Positions 21,976 to 30,446 of a DNA stretch of 64,000 bases are shown one piece after another. The stretch is from CAZRXG01 sp964603985 (GTDB lineage: Bacteria; Chloroflexota; Anaerolineae; Aggregatilineales; UBA3940). Both the position numbers and the translations under genes were made by a program. The notes under the pieces were generated by a model that saw only the letters and a list, made by a program, of their open reading frames with translations, was not told the origin of the DNA and did no database searches. Every line of letters starts with the position of its first letter. The stretch's first letter is position 1. The stretch spans positions 124,001 through 188,000 of the forward strand of contig CAZRXG010000003.1 in NCBI GenBank assembly GCA_964603985.1, in the 5' to 3' direction.

Positions 21976-23421
21976 ATGGCCTTGCAAGTTTTCAACCGGC
22001 TGACGCGCCAGAAAGAAGCATTTACACCCCTGGTTGAGGGGGAGGTCAGGATGTACGTCTGTGGGCCCACAGTGTACGACGACTCCCACCTGGGCCACGC
22101 CAAAACCTACACCGCCTTCGACGTGATCGTCCGCTATCTCCGCTACAAGGGCTACCGCGTGCGCTACGTCCAGAACATCACCGATGTCGGCCACCTGCTG
22201 GAAACAGGCGAGGATCGCATTCTGAAGATGGCCGGGGCGCTCAGCCTGGAGCCGATGGAGGTCGTCGAGACCTATACCCGCTCCTACTTCGAGGACATGG
22301 ATGCGCTGGGCATCACCCGCCCGGACATCTCGCCGCGCGCCAGTGGACACGTCCCGGAGCAAATCGCGATGGCACAGGCGCTGCTGGAGAAGGGACACGC
22401 CTACGTCACGGAAGAGGGCGATGTCTACTTCGACGTGACGAGCTTTCCCGAATACGGCAAGCTCTCCGGGCGGAATCTTGAGGATCTACAGGGCGAGCGC
22501 GAGATCGTCACCTCAGGGAAGCGCCATCCGGCGGACTTCGCGCTGTGGCGGCACGCCGGGCCGGAGCACCTGATGCAGTGGGACAGCCCCTGGGGACGTG
22601 GATTCCCCGGCTGGCACGTCGAGTGCTCTGCGATGGCGAAGAAGTACCTCGGCGAGACGTTCGACATCCACGGCGGCGGGCTGGAGAACCAGTTCCCGCA
22701 CAACGAGTGCGAGATCGCGCAGTCCGAGGCGGCGCACGACAAGCCTTTCACGCTGTACTGGCTGCTGACCGGCTCGCTGACGATCAACGGCGAGAAGATG
22801 AGCAAGAGCCTGGGCAACTTCGTGACGATCAAGGATGCGCTGAAGCAGTACCGTCCGGAGGCGATTCGCTACTTCCTGCTGTCGGGCCACTACCGCAACC
22901 CGGTCGACTACAGCGAGGAGGCGCTCAAATCGGCAGAAGGCGGCTGGGAGACGCTGATGATCGGGGTCCAGCGGGCGCGCTACGCGCTCAGAGAGGCACC
23001 GGAGAGCGATGCCGGTTCAGGCTTCTCGAATGTGCTGGAGGAACACAAGCAGCGCTTCCTGGAGGTCATGGACGACGACTTCAACGCGCCGGAGGCGCTG
23101 GCCGTCCTGCAAAGCCTGACGACCGAGGTCAACAAGCTGCTTGACGAGAGCGAAGAGGTAGGCCGGGCATCGCTGGAGGCCATCGACGGACTGTATCGAG
23201 AGCTGGGGGGACAGGTGCTCGGCGTCGTGCCCGACCAGATCACGCTGAGCTTTAGCGTCGAGCAGGTCGATCCGCTGATCCAGACGTTGATCGAGTTGCG
23301 CACCGAGGCACGCGAGAACAAGGACTACGCCCACGCCGACGCCATCCGCGACCGGCTGGCCGACCTGGGCGTGCTGCTCGAAGATCACTCGGACGGGACG
23401 ACCACCTACCGCGTAAAATGA
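21976..23421 (+). CDS. cysS: Cysteinyl-tRNA synthetase
   Basis: 481 residues, usual for CysRS, which charges tRNA-Cys. The class I signatures are HLGH (in YDDSHLGHAKTY) and KMSKS (INGEKMSKSLGNF). Zinc ligands are visible in YVCGPTVYD, GWHVECSAMA and FPHNECEIAQSEA. The C-terminal anticodon-binding part includes RTEARENKDYAHADAIRDRL. The ATG at 21976 (MALQVFNRLTRQ) is chosen since the extended -10 promoter ends only seven bases before an upstream GTG (21898). The SpoU methyltransferase follows by 57 nt, a common neighbour of cysS in bacteria. Confidence 0.96.
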   Translation: MALQVFNRLTRQKEAFTPLVEGEVRMYVCGPTVYDDSHLGHAKTYTAFDVIVRYLRYKGYRVRYVQNITDVGHLLETGEDRILKMAGALSLEPMEVVETYTRSYFEDMDALGITRPDISPRASGHVPEQIAMAQALLEKGHAYVTEEGDVYFDVTSFPEYGKLSGRNLEDLQGEREIVTSGKRHPADFALWRHAGPEHLMQWDSPWGRGFPGWHVECSAMAKKYLGETFDIHGGGLENQFPHNECEIAQSEAAHDKPFTLYWLLTGSLTINGEKMSKSLGNFVTIKDALKQYRPEAIRYFLLSGHYRNPVDYSEEALKSAEGGWETLMIGVQRARYALREAPESDAGSGFSNVLEEHKQRFLEVMDDDFNAPEALAVLQSLTTEVNKLLDESEEVGRASLEAIDGLYRELGGQVLGVVPDQITLSFSVEQVDPLIQTLIELRTEARENKDYAHADAIRDRLADLGVLLEDHSDGTTTYRVK

Positions 23422-23478
23422 GGGTGAACCCCACGGGACGGGGTGGCTCTCGTCCCATTGAGCACACCACACGGTTCG

Positions 23479-24252
23479 ATGAGTGTTGAATTTCTCTACG
23501 GTCGCCGCCCGGTCCTGGAAGCGCTGCGCGCCGGGCGGCGGACTGTCAAGCGTCTTGTCATCGGCGAGGGCGGGGCCGAGTCCGCGCCCATACGCCCGAT
23601 CATCTCTGCGGCCCAGGCGCGCGGCGTTCGGGTTGAGACCTGCCCCAAAGATTGGCTGGACGCGCGCACTCGTGGCGCAAACCACCAGAGTGTGGTGCTC
23701 GAAAGCGGGGCATACCCCTACGTCGAGATCGGAGACGTGCTCGACGCCGCCGGTGAGCGCGGCGAGCCGCCGTTTTTATTGCTGCTCGACCTGATACAGG
23801 ATGTCCAGAACGTCGGGACGCTGCTGCGCACCGCCGAGGCCGTAGGCGTGCACGGCGTCATCTTGCAGGAGCGGCGCGCGGCGGGGATCACCCCGGCGGT
23901 CGTCAGTTCGTCGTCGGGGGCGGTCGAGCATCTGAGGGTCGCACAGGTAACGAACCTGGTGCGGACGATGAAGGCCCTTCAGGAAAGCGACGTGTGGCTG
24001 GCCGGACTTGACGTGGGGGACGACGCCATCCGCTACGACCGGGCCAACCTGGACGGCGCGCTGGGTCTGGTCGTGGGCAGCGAGGGCAAGGGGCTGCGCC
24101 GCCTGGTGAGGGAAACCTGTGACTTCATCGTCTGTCTGCCGATGCGGGGCCGGGTCGAGAGCCTCAACGCGGCGGCGGCGGGCAGCGTCGCGCTTTACGT
24201 GGCCTGGCAGGCGCGCGGCTTCGGCGGGGAACAGGCGGGCAAATCGTCCTAG
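23479..24252 (+). CDS. SpoU/TrmH-family RNA 2'-O-methyltransferase (RlmB-like)
   Basis: 257 residues. The N-terminal substrate-binding domain (EFLYGRRPVLEALRAGRRTV to about residue 85) is followed by the knotted SPOUT domain: LLDLIQDVQNVGTLLRTAEA (motif 1, N-x-G), LVVGSEGKGLRRLVRETCDF (motif 2) and LPMRGRVESLNAAAAGSVAL (motif 3). RlmB methylates a 23S rRNA ribose; the exact target base here is not certain. The ATG at 23479 starts the conserved sequence; a GTG at 23443 is possible. It follows cysS and its last four bases overlap the converging DUF3592 gene. Confidence 0.92.
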   Translation: MSVEFLYGRRPVLEALRAGRRTVKRLVIGEGGAESAPIRPIISAAQARGVRVETCPKDWLDARTRGANHQSVVLESGAYPYVEIGDVLDAAGERGEPPFLLLLDLIQDVQNVGTLLRTAEAVGVHGVILQERRAAGITPAVVSSSSGAVEHLRVAQVTNLVRTMKALQESDVWLAGLDVGDDAIRYDRANLDGALGLVVGSEGKGLRRLVRETCDFIVCLPMRGRVESLNAAAAGSVALYVAWQARGFGGEQAGKSS

Positions 24253-24743
24253 TCCGCTGCCTTCCGGCGAGCCAGCATCACACCCAGCCCCGCGAAGACC
24301 CCCCCCACCCCCAGAGTGCCAAGGGCGATCCCCAGCCGCCAGCCGGTGCCGCCGGGGAAGATCAGGCGCGGGTCAACGGCGCTGACCGCCAGATCGTCCG
24401 GACGAAACGTCACCTCGACCGGACGGCCTTGCTCGCCGAGGCGGTCGCCTAGGCGGTGGTAAAAGCTCCGCGTGACGACCTGCTCACCGTTGCGCATCTG
24501 CCCATCGGGAAGCGTGGGGAAAGCGTAGCGCACGACGTACGCCGGTGGATCGAAGGGGAGCAGGCGGTCGGGGCGTGTCTCGACCAGCTTCTCGGTGATC
24601 ACCCCCTCAACGACCACCACCTCACCGGAGAGCCGGAGGGATGTCCGCACGCGCCCATAGACGCTGTAGAGCAGCCCCAGGGCGGCGACGCCCAGAACAA
24701 ACGCGATGACGATGCTCAGCAATCCGATCAGCCGTCGTCTCAT
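24249..24743 (-). CDS. DUF3592-like membrane protein
   Basis: 164 residues. Two hydrophobic helices, at about 6-26 and 135-158, flank a soluble beta-rich stretch (VVEGVITEKLVETRPDRLLP, YVVRYAFPTLPDGQMRNGEQ, RSFYHRLGDRLGEQGRPVEV). The arrangement, with a central strand pattern and G-x-P-V-x-V-x-x-x-P motif between two membrane helices, is that of DUF3592 proteins. Function is unknown. The ATG at 24743 has GAGGG six bases upstream. It lies 26 nt downstream of yjbQ on the same strand and converges on the methyltransferase gene. Confidence 0.65.
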   Translation of the reverse strand: MRRRLIGLLSIVIAFVLGVAALGLLYSVYGRVRTSLRLSGEVVVVEGVITEKLVETRPDRLLPFDPPAYVVRYAFPTLPDGQMRNGEQVVTRSFYHRLGDRLGEQGRPVEVTFRPDDLAVSAVDPRLIFPGGTGWRLGIALGTLGVGGVFAGLGVMLARRKAAD

Positions 24744-24769
24744 GTCAAGCCCTCGCAACTGCCCGCACA

Positions 24770-25186
24770 CTACTCGCCCATGATCTGCACGACCAGCGTG
24801 CGATGGCGGGACCGGGTGTCAAAGTCCACGTAGAGGATCTGCTGCCATGTGCCGAGCGTCAGGCGACCCTCGACGAAGGGCACCGTCAGGCTGGGGCCGA
24901 GCAGGGCCGCTCGCACGTGGCTGTGACCGTTGCCGTCATGCCAGCGCAAATTGTGCTTATACTCGCGCCTGGGATCAACGATCTCGTCAAACAGGCGGCC
25001 CAGGTCTGAGAGCGCACCGCTTTCGAACTCGATGGTCGTCAGCGCGCTGGTCGAGCTGGGACAGAAGACCGTCACAATCCCGCTGCCCAACTTGCTTTCC
25101 CGCACCAGACGGGCGACCTCATCGGTGATGTCGTGCATATCGGCGTTGCCGCGCGTCTTCAATTCAAGATCGCGGGTCGTAACCAC
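24770..25186 (-). CDS. YjbQ/UPF0047-family protein (secondary thiamine-phosphate synthase type)
   Basis: 138 residues, the family's normal size. Family motifs are GIVTVFCPSSTSALTTIEFE, HNLRWHDGNGHSHVRAALLG and GTWQQILYVDFDTRSRHRTL. The conserved His and Glu residues form the putative active site. Members of UPF0047 have weak thiamine-phosphate-synthase activity in E. coli, but their true role is unsettled. The start is a GTG at 25184-25186 preceded by AAGGAGG. It reads leftwards, divergent from yvcK, and probably shares a transcript with the DUF3592 gene. Confidence 0.92.
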   Translation of the reverse strand: MVTTRDLELKTRGNADMHDITDEVARLVRESKLGSGIVTVFCPSSTSALTTIEFESGALSDLGRLFDEIVDPRREYKHNLRWHDGNGHSHVRAALLGPSLTVPFVEGRLTLGTWQQILYVDFDTRSRHRTLVVQIMGE

Positions 25187-25341
25187 GCTGCACCTCCTTA
25201 ACTCTGCCAGGGCAGCCGGGGGGCGAGCCGGTGAGAGCGTGCGCCCCGCAGCAAGGACATGTATACCACAATCGCCCGATAATCACGATAAAACGTCACC
25301 CAGAGGGCGATACGTCACAGCGGCTTTCCCGTGAATTTCCT

Positions 25342-25370
25342 TTGACAGCCTCAAGGCAGAACGGTATGAT
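25342..25370 (+). promoter_or_regulatory. Promoter of yvcK (TTGACA-17-TATGAT)
   Basis: Perfect -35 TTGACA (25342-25347), 17-bp spacer, -10 TATGAT (25365-25370). This is the best sigma-70-type promoter in the window and lies 38 bases before the start codon; it may also drive the gap-pgk genes. Confidence 0.8.
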
Positions 25371-25408
25371 CTGCCCGGCAATTCGGGTTTTTGTGTGGTG
25401 AGTGAATC

Positions 25409-26713
25409 TTGGGCAGGCGATCTTCCAACCCCGGCAGGCTGCTTAAATGGCTGACCCCCGGCATTCGTGTCAAGCGATGGCTGGGGCTGTTTATGGTTGG
25501 CGCGATCATGCTGGGGCTGGGCATCGCGATGCTGCTGCTGGAACTGTACCGGACGTACCCGCTGCCGGGCGCTTCCCTGCTGACGCTGGGGGGCGCGCCG
25601 CTCTGGGCACGGGCCGGGCTGGCCGGTGTCACCGGGACTGTGCTGGTGGTGCTGGCCGTCATCCGCCTCAACCGGGCCATCCTGGAACCGCTGGCCGTGA
25701 AGGGGCCGGACCTGATCGACGCGATGTTTGAACACCGGCAGCGCCAGCGCGGGCCGAAGATCGTCGCCATCGGCGGCGGAACCGGCCTGCCGACTTTGCT
25801 GCGCGGTCTGAAGGCCCACACGGCCAACCTGACGACGATCGTCACAGTAGCCGACGACGGCGGCAGTTCGGGGGAGCTGCGGCGCGAGCTGGGCGTCCTG
25901 CCGCCGGGGGATTTCCGCAACAACATCGCGGCGCTGGCCCGTGACGAAGGCTTGATGACCCAGCTTTTCCAATACCGCTTTGGCAACGGGGAGCTGGAGG
26001 GGCACAGCTTCGGCAACCTGTTCATCACGGCTTTGAGCGGCGTGACCGGCAGCTTTGAGCAGGCACTCATCGAGAGCAGCCGCGTGCTGGCTATCCGGGG
26101 GCAAGTGCTGCCTTCGACGCTGGCCGATGTGACGCTGATGGCCGACCTGCGAGAAGAGCAGAGCGACAGCACGAAGCGGGTGGCCGGGGAGTCGGTGATC
26201 CCGGAGGCGACGGGAACGATTGAGCGGGTGTTTCTCCAACCGGACGACGCTCCCGCCTATCCCGACGCCGTGCGGGCCATTCTGTCCGCCGACCTGGTCG
26301 TGCTTGGACCTGGCAGCCTGTTCACCAGCATACTCCCGAATCTGCTGGTGCGAGGGATCGCAGAGGCGCTCCGGGCGACGCAGGCGCTGAAGGTCTACGT
26401 GTGCAACGTCGCCACTCAGCGGGGCGAGACGGACGGCTTCAGCGGCATGGATCACGTGAGGGCGATTGAGCGCCAGGTTGGCAAGGGCCTGTTCGACGCC
26501 GTCCTGGTCAACAACCTCTTTCCCCCGCTTGCACCCGACGCGAACTTCGCCTACGTGCGCTGGGAAGAGCCTAACGGCACCGACCCAGGAGTGCATGTGC
26601 GGATGGCACCACTGGTCGACGAGCAGTGGGCCTGGCGTCACGACTCCGGGCGGCTGGCACAGGCGCTCATTCAACTGCTTGAGGAAGAACAGCGCGGGGG
26701 CAGCGACTCGTGA
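25409..26713 (+). CDS. yvcK: YvcK/CofD-family gluconeogenesis factor with membrane N-terminus
   Basis: 434 residues. Two transmembrane helices at about 26-48 and 63-88 precede the YvcK domain (from about 115): KIVAIGGGTGLPTLLRGLK, VTVADDGGSSGELRRELGVL, PPGDFRNNIAALA and LVVLGPGSLFTSILPNLLV. YvcK proteins bind UDP-GlcNAc-like sugar nucleotides and are needed for growth on gluconeogenic substrates and for cell-wall homeostasis. The membrane-anchored form is common in some phyla. The start is a TTG at 25409, the only start compatible with the promoter at 25342-25370. The gap gene follows by 62 nt; placement ahead of glycolytic genes fits a link to carbon flux. Confidence 0.9.
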   Translation: MGRRSSNPGRLLKWLTPGIRVKRWLGLFMVGAIMLGLGIAMLLLELYRTYPLPGASLLTLGGAPLWARAGLAGVTGTVLVVLAVIRLNRAILEPLAVKGPDLIDAMFEHRQRQRGPKIVAIGGGTGLPTLLRGLKAHTANLTTIVTVADDGGSSGELRRELGVLPPGDFRNNIAALARDEGLMTQLFQYRFGNGELEGHSFGNLFITALSGVTGSFEQALIESSRVLAIRGQVLPSTLADVTLMADLREEQSDSTKRVAGESVIPEATGTIERVFLQPDDAPAYPDAVRAILSADLVVLGPGSLFTSILPNLLVRGIAEALRATQALKVYVCNVATQRGETDGFSGMDHVRAIERQVGKGLFDAVLVNNLFPPLAPDANFAYVRWEEPNGTDPGVHVRMAPLVDEQWAWRHDSGRLAQALIQLLEEEQRGGSDS

Positions 26714-26775
26714 GAACAGGCGCGCACTGCGCGACGTATTAATCATCCTGAATCTGATACAAAGGAGAATTCTAC

Positions 26776-27786
26776 ATGGCAACCAAAGTTGGAATCAACG
26801 GTTTCGGTCGCATTGGACGCCAGGTGCTCAAGGCGATGAAAGAACTGTACCCGAAAGACTTCGACGTTGTCGCCTTCAACGACCTGGGCAACCTGGAGGT
26901 GATGGCCCACCTGTTCAAGTATGACTCGAACTACGGTCACTACGAAGGCGATGTCGAGGTGACCGGCGACGGGCTGGTGATCGGCGGCGACCAGATCAAG
27001 GCCCTCTCCGAACCTGATCCGGCCAAGCTGCCCTGGGGCGACCTGGGCGTCGAGATCGTCATCGAGGGGACGGGTGTCTTCCGTGACCGCGCGGGCGCAA
27101 GCAAGCACCTCGAGGCAGGCGCGAAGAAGGTCATCATCACCGCCCCGGCCAAGCAGCCCGACCTGACGATTGTATTGGGCGTCAACGAAGACATGTACGA
27201 CCCGGCCAACCACCACATCATCTCGAACGCAAGCTGCACGACCAACTGCCTCGCCCCGGCGGCCAAGGTTGTGCAGGACGCCTTCGGCATCGCCAAGGGG
27301 TTGATGACCACCATCCACTCCTACACCAACGACCAGTGCATCCTCGACCTACCGCACAAGGACCTGCGGCGGGCGCGTGCGGCGGCACTCAACATCATCC
27401 CCACGACCACGGGCGCAGCCAAAGCTCTGGCGCTGGTGATCCCCGAACTGGAAGGCAGGTTTGACGGCTACGCGCTGCGCGTCCCCACGCCGACCGTCTC
27501 CGTCGTGGACTTCGTGGCCGAACTGGAGAAGAAGGCGACCACCGAGGCACTGCACGACGCGTTCCGTAAGGCGGCGGCAGGCCCCATGAAGGGCATCCTG
27601 GCCTTCTCCGAAGAGCCGTTGGTGAGCGTTGACTACAAGGGGAGCAACTTCTCCAGCACCGTCGACGCACAGTTCACCTTCGTGATGCTGGACAACATGG
27701 CTAAGGTCGTCACCTGGTACGACAACGAGTGGGGCTACTCGGTCCGCACCGTCGACCTCGCGAAGATGATGGCGGATAAGCTCTAA
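26776..27786 (+). CDS. gap: Glyceraldehyde-3-phosphate dehydrogenase, type I
   Basis: 336 residues. It oxidatively phosphorylates glyceraldehyde-3-phosphate to 1,3-bisphosphoglycerate. The NAD fold starts VGINGFGRIGRQVLKAM; the catalytic Cys is in SNASCTTNCLAP and the general-base His in TTIHSYTNDQ; the C-terminus has TWYDNEWGYSVRTVDL. GGAG lies ahead of the ATG. It is followed 19 nt later by pgk in the classical order, so the two enzymes of consecutive steps are co-expressed. Confidence 0.97.
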   Translation: MATKVGINGFGRIGRQVLKAMKELYPKDFDVVAFNDLGNLEVMAHLFKYDSNYGHYEGDVEVTGDGLVIGGDQIKALSEPDPAKLPWGDLGVEIVIEGTGVFRDRAGASKHLEAGAKKVIITAPAKQPDLTIVLGVNEDMYDPANHHIISNASCTTNCLAPAAKVVQDAFGIAKGLMTTIHSYTNDQCILDLPHKDLRRARAAALNIIPTTTGAAKALALVIPELEGRFDGYALRVPTPTVSVVDFVAELEKKATTEALHDAFRKAAAGPMKGILAFSEEPLVSVDYKGSNFSSTVDAQFTFVMLDNMAKVVTWYDNEWGYSVRTVDLAKMMADKL

Positions 27787-27805
27787 AAGCCGACTAAGGG
27801 GGATC

Positions 27806-28993
27806 ATGAACAAGAAGACCATTCGTGACATAGACCTGGCAGGCAAACGGGTGCTGGTGCGCGTTGACTTCAACGTGCCGCTCAAGGACGGGCAGGTGGC
27901 CGACGACACTCGCATCGTGGCGGCTGTCCCGACGCTCAAGGCCATCCTGGAGCAGAAGCCACGCACCCTGACGCTGATGTCGCACCTGGGCCGCCCGAAG
28001 GGAGAACGCAAGCCTGAGCTCTCGCTGAAGCCGGTCGTACCGGTCCTGGCGGACAGGCTCGGCGTGGACGTGGCTTTTGCCGACGACTGCGTTGGCCCGA
28101 CAGCCGAGCAGGCGGTCGCCGACCTGCCGGAGGGCGGTGTTCTGCTGCTTGAGAACACGCGCTTCCACCCGGAGGAGCGGAAGAACGACCCGGACTTCGT
28201 CGCCCAACTGGCGAAGCTGGGCGATGTCTACGTCAACGACGCATTCGGCTCCGCCCACCGGGCACACGCCAGCTCGGAGGGGGTGGCGCATCACCTCCCG
28301 GCGGTGGCGGGCCTCCTGATGGAGAAGGAGATCGAGTTCCTGAGCAACGCCATCGAGAACCCGGCGCGCCCCTTCGTCGCGATCCTGGGCGGCGCCAAGA
28401 TCTCGGACAAGATCGGCGTGATCGAGAATCTGCTGGGCAAGGCCGACCGCATTCTCGTGGGCGGCGGCATGGCCAACACCTTCTTCAAAGCTCAGGGGAT
28501 CGCCGTCGCCGATTCCCTGGTCGAGGAGGAGGCGGTCGAGACGGCCAAGAGCGTTCTTGGAAAGGCCGGTGACAAGCTGGTGCTGCCGGTCGACGCCATC
28601 ATAGCCGACGCCTTTGAGGCCGATGCCAAGTCCGACACGATCAAGGTGAAGGACGGCGTGCCTGATGGCTGGCGCATCCTGGACATCGGCGACGAGACGG
28701 TGCGCCTGTTCAGCGAACACCTGGCCGACGCGAAGACGGTTGTCTGGAACGGCCCAATGGGCGTCTTCGAGTTTGAGCGCTTCGCCAGGGGCACTTTCGC
28801 CATCGCCGAAGCCGCTGCCAAGTGCGCGCAGGGAGGGGCCACCGTCATCATCGGCGGCGGCGACTCGGCCTCCGCGATCCGCAAGGCCGGACTGTCGGAC
28901 AAGGTCACTCACGTCAGCACCGGCGGCGGGGCCAGCCTGGAGATGCTGGAAGGGAAGCTGCTCCCCGGCCTGGCTGCCCTGAACGATAAGTAG
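27806..28993 (+). CDS. pgk: Phosphoglycerate kinase
   Basis: 395 residues, typical monomeric PGK, the ATP-forming step after GAPDH. Motifs: VLVRVDFNVPLKDG (substrate loop), LMSHLGRPKGER, VYVNDAFGSAHRAHASSEG, AILGGAKISDKIGVIENL, NGPMGVFEFERFARGT and IIGGGDSASAIRK followed by HVSTGGGASLEMLEG (nucleotide site). AGGGGGA precedes the ATG. A strong terminator follows, separating pgk from the protein kinase gene. Confidence 0.97.
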   Translation: MNKKTIRDIDLAGKRVLVRVDFNVPLKDGQVADDTRIVAAVPTLKAILEQKPRTLTLMSHLGRPKGERKPELSLKPVVPVLADRLGVDVAFADDCVGPTAEQAVADLPEGGVLLLENTRFHPEERKNDPDFVAQLAKLGDVYVNDAFGSAHRAHASSEGVAHHLPAVAGLLMEKEIEFLSNAIENPARPFVAILGGAKISDKIGVIENLLGKADRILVGGGMANTFFKAQGIAVADSLVEEEAVETAKSVLGKAGDKLVLPVDAIIADAFEADAKSDTIKVKDGVPDGWRILDIGDETVRLFSEHLADAKTVVWNGPMGVFEFERFARGTFAIAEAAAKCAQGGATVIIGGGDSASAIRKAGLSDKVTHVSTGGGASLEMLEGKLLPGLAALNDK

Positions 28994-29019
28994 ATGTAGC
29001 TTGCACGGGACAACGACTG

Positions 29020-29053
29020 ACAGGCCAGCCTCTTACCGGGCTGGTCTGTTTTG
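29020..29053 (+). terminator. Intrinsic terminator after pgk
   Basis: ACAGGCCAGCC (29020-29030) pairs with GGCTGGTCTGT (29039-29049) with one G-U pair and an 8-nt loop, followed by TTTTG. Confidence 0.8.
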
Positions 29054-29065
29054 TGCCGGGCGCTA

Positions 29066-29102
29066 CTGTGCGGGCCCGCTGTGCGGGTCCGCTGCGCGGG
29101 CT
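29066..29102. repeat. Three degenerate 13-bp GC-rich direct repeats
   Basis: CTGTGCGGGCCCG (29066-29078), CTGTGCGGGTCCG (29079-29091) and CTGCGCGGGCT (29092-29102) lie in tandem just ahead of the kinase promoter. They may be a slippage array; no function is evident. Confidence 0.5.
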
Positions 29103-29103
29103 A

Positions 29104-29132
29104 TTGTTTGCTGAAAGTACCTCCGTTATAAT
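29104..29132 (+). promoter_or_regulatory. Promoter of the Ser/Thr kinase gene (TTGTTT-17-TATAAT)
   Basis: A perfect TATAAT (29127-29132) with a weak TTGTTT -35 17 bases upstream, 41 bases before the kinase ATG. It shows the kinase is not simply read through from pgk. Confidence 0.55.
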
Positions 29133-29173
29133 GGCCTTGTGTTGTATTGGTCTGTGCAGAGAGGTCCTGTCAA

Positions 29174-30406
29174 ATGTTTATGAAGGGCGACATTGTTGGC
29201 CCCTACAAAATACTTGAGCAGTTCGGACAGGGTGGCATGGCAACGGTCTACAAGGCGTACCAGGCCAACCTGGATCGCTACGTGGCAATCAAGGTGCTGC
29301 ACCCTGCCCTGAAGGAAGCCGAGGGCTTTCTGGAGCGCTTTGAGCGTGAAGCGATGATGGTCGCCAAGCTGGAACATCCCAACATCGTTCCGATCTACGA
29401 CTACGACCAGCATCTAGGCAATCCCTACCTCGTCATGCGCTTTGTCGACGGGGAAACGCTCAAGAGCTACCTGATGAAGGGGCCGATCAGCATGCCCCGC
29501 ATCGTCCAGATCGTGACCTGCGTCGGCTCGGTGCTGGCGTATGCCCACGAGCAGGATGTTCTGCATCGTGACATCAAGCCCTCCAACATCATGCTGACCG
29601 AGGATGGAAAGGTCTTCGTCACCGATTTTGGCCTTGCGCGCATGGTGCAGATCGGGGAAAGCACTCTCTCGCTCGACATGATGGTCGGCACGCCCCAGTA
29701 CATCTCACCGGAGCAGGCCAAAGGGGATAAACTGGATTCCGGTACGGATATCTATTCGCTGGGCGTGGTGATCTACGAGCTGATGGTGGGGCAGGTGCCT
29801 TTCAATGCCGACACACCCTACGCCATCGTGCACGACCACATCTTCACACCGCTCCCCCGGCCACGCGATGTCAATCCCCACGTCCCCGTATCGATTGAAC
29901 GCTTCCTGCTCAAAGCCCTGTCCAAGGTTCGCTCCGAGCGCTACACGACGGTCACCGAGATGGTAGACGCTTTCCTCACGGCCGTTGACCAATCGGGAGT
30001 TGAGCCGCTCAGGCCGATAGCCCGCCGGCGGATATCGGCACCCACACCGAAACCCAAAAGGACCGCCCAAGTCAGCCCCGGAGTTGGCCCCGAAGTCAGC
30101 CCCGACTCTGAAGAGTCATCCACACTGCTCATTTCACCGCGTCCCATCCCGACACCTCCCGAGCCATCACTTGCAGCGGCGGCGGCAAGGCCTGCCCGGC
30201 GGCGGAAGCGCCGTCGGCGTCCGGGCGCGTGGGCACTGGTCGGGCTGGTTCTGTTGATTGGCCTGCTGATAGCGAGTGGGATGATCTTCAGCCAGGTTTT
30301 TGTCGAAGAGTTCGATACGGTCTACAGTGAGGTCGAAGATACAGGAAGCTCTCTGGACAGGCCCTATGACATCGCTTCCAGTGATATCACTACGCTGTCC
30401 TGGTAG
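29174..30406 (+). CDS. Membrane-anchored Ser/Thr protein kinase (Hanks type)
   Basis: 410 residues. The kinase domain spans about 8-270: glycine loop GQGGMATVYKAYQ, catalytic Lys in YVAIKVL, HRDIKPSNIM, DFGLARM and activation-segment end SPEQAKG. A Pro-rich, basic linker (about 275-345) leads to one transmembrane helix (WALVGLVLLIGLLIASGMIF) and only some 30 extracytoplasmic residues without PASTA or other sensor repeats. The ATG at 29174 follows GAGAGG; an in-frame start nine codons upstream is less likely. The gene lies between pgk and tpiA, which may place enzyme expression or activity near its regulation, but this is only positional. The FHA protein at 19576 is a candidate reader. Confidence 0.93.
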   Translation: MFMKGDIVGPYKILEQFGQGGMATVYKAYQANLDRYVAIKVLHPALKEAEGFLERFEREAMMVAKLEHPNIVPIYDYDQHLGNPYLVMRFVDGETLKSYLMKGPISMPRIVQIVTCVGSVLAYAHEQDVLHRDIKPSNIMLTEDGKVFVTDFGLARMVQIGESTLSLDMMVGTPQYISPEQAKGDKLDSGTDIYSLGVVIYELMVGQVPFNADTPYAIVHDHIFTPLPRPRDVNPHVPVSIERFLLKALSKVRSERYTTVTEMVDAFLTAVDQSGVEPLRPIARRRISAPTPKPKRTAQVSPGVGPEVSPDSEESSTLLISPRPIPTPPEPSLAAAAARPARRRKRRRRPGAWALVGLVLLIGLLIASGMIFSQVFVEEFDTVYSEVEDTGSSLDRPYDIASSDITTLSW

Positions 30407-30446
30407 CTTGCATTTTCAACCCTGAACCCAACAGCAAGGAGATTCT

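Noticed and set aside
25283..26782. 499-codon leftward frame opposite yvcK
   Set aside because: Exact antisense of a well-supported gene, Arg/Gln/His-rich without any motif.
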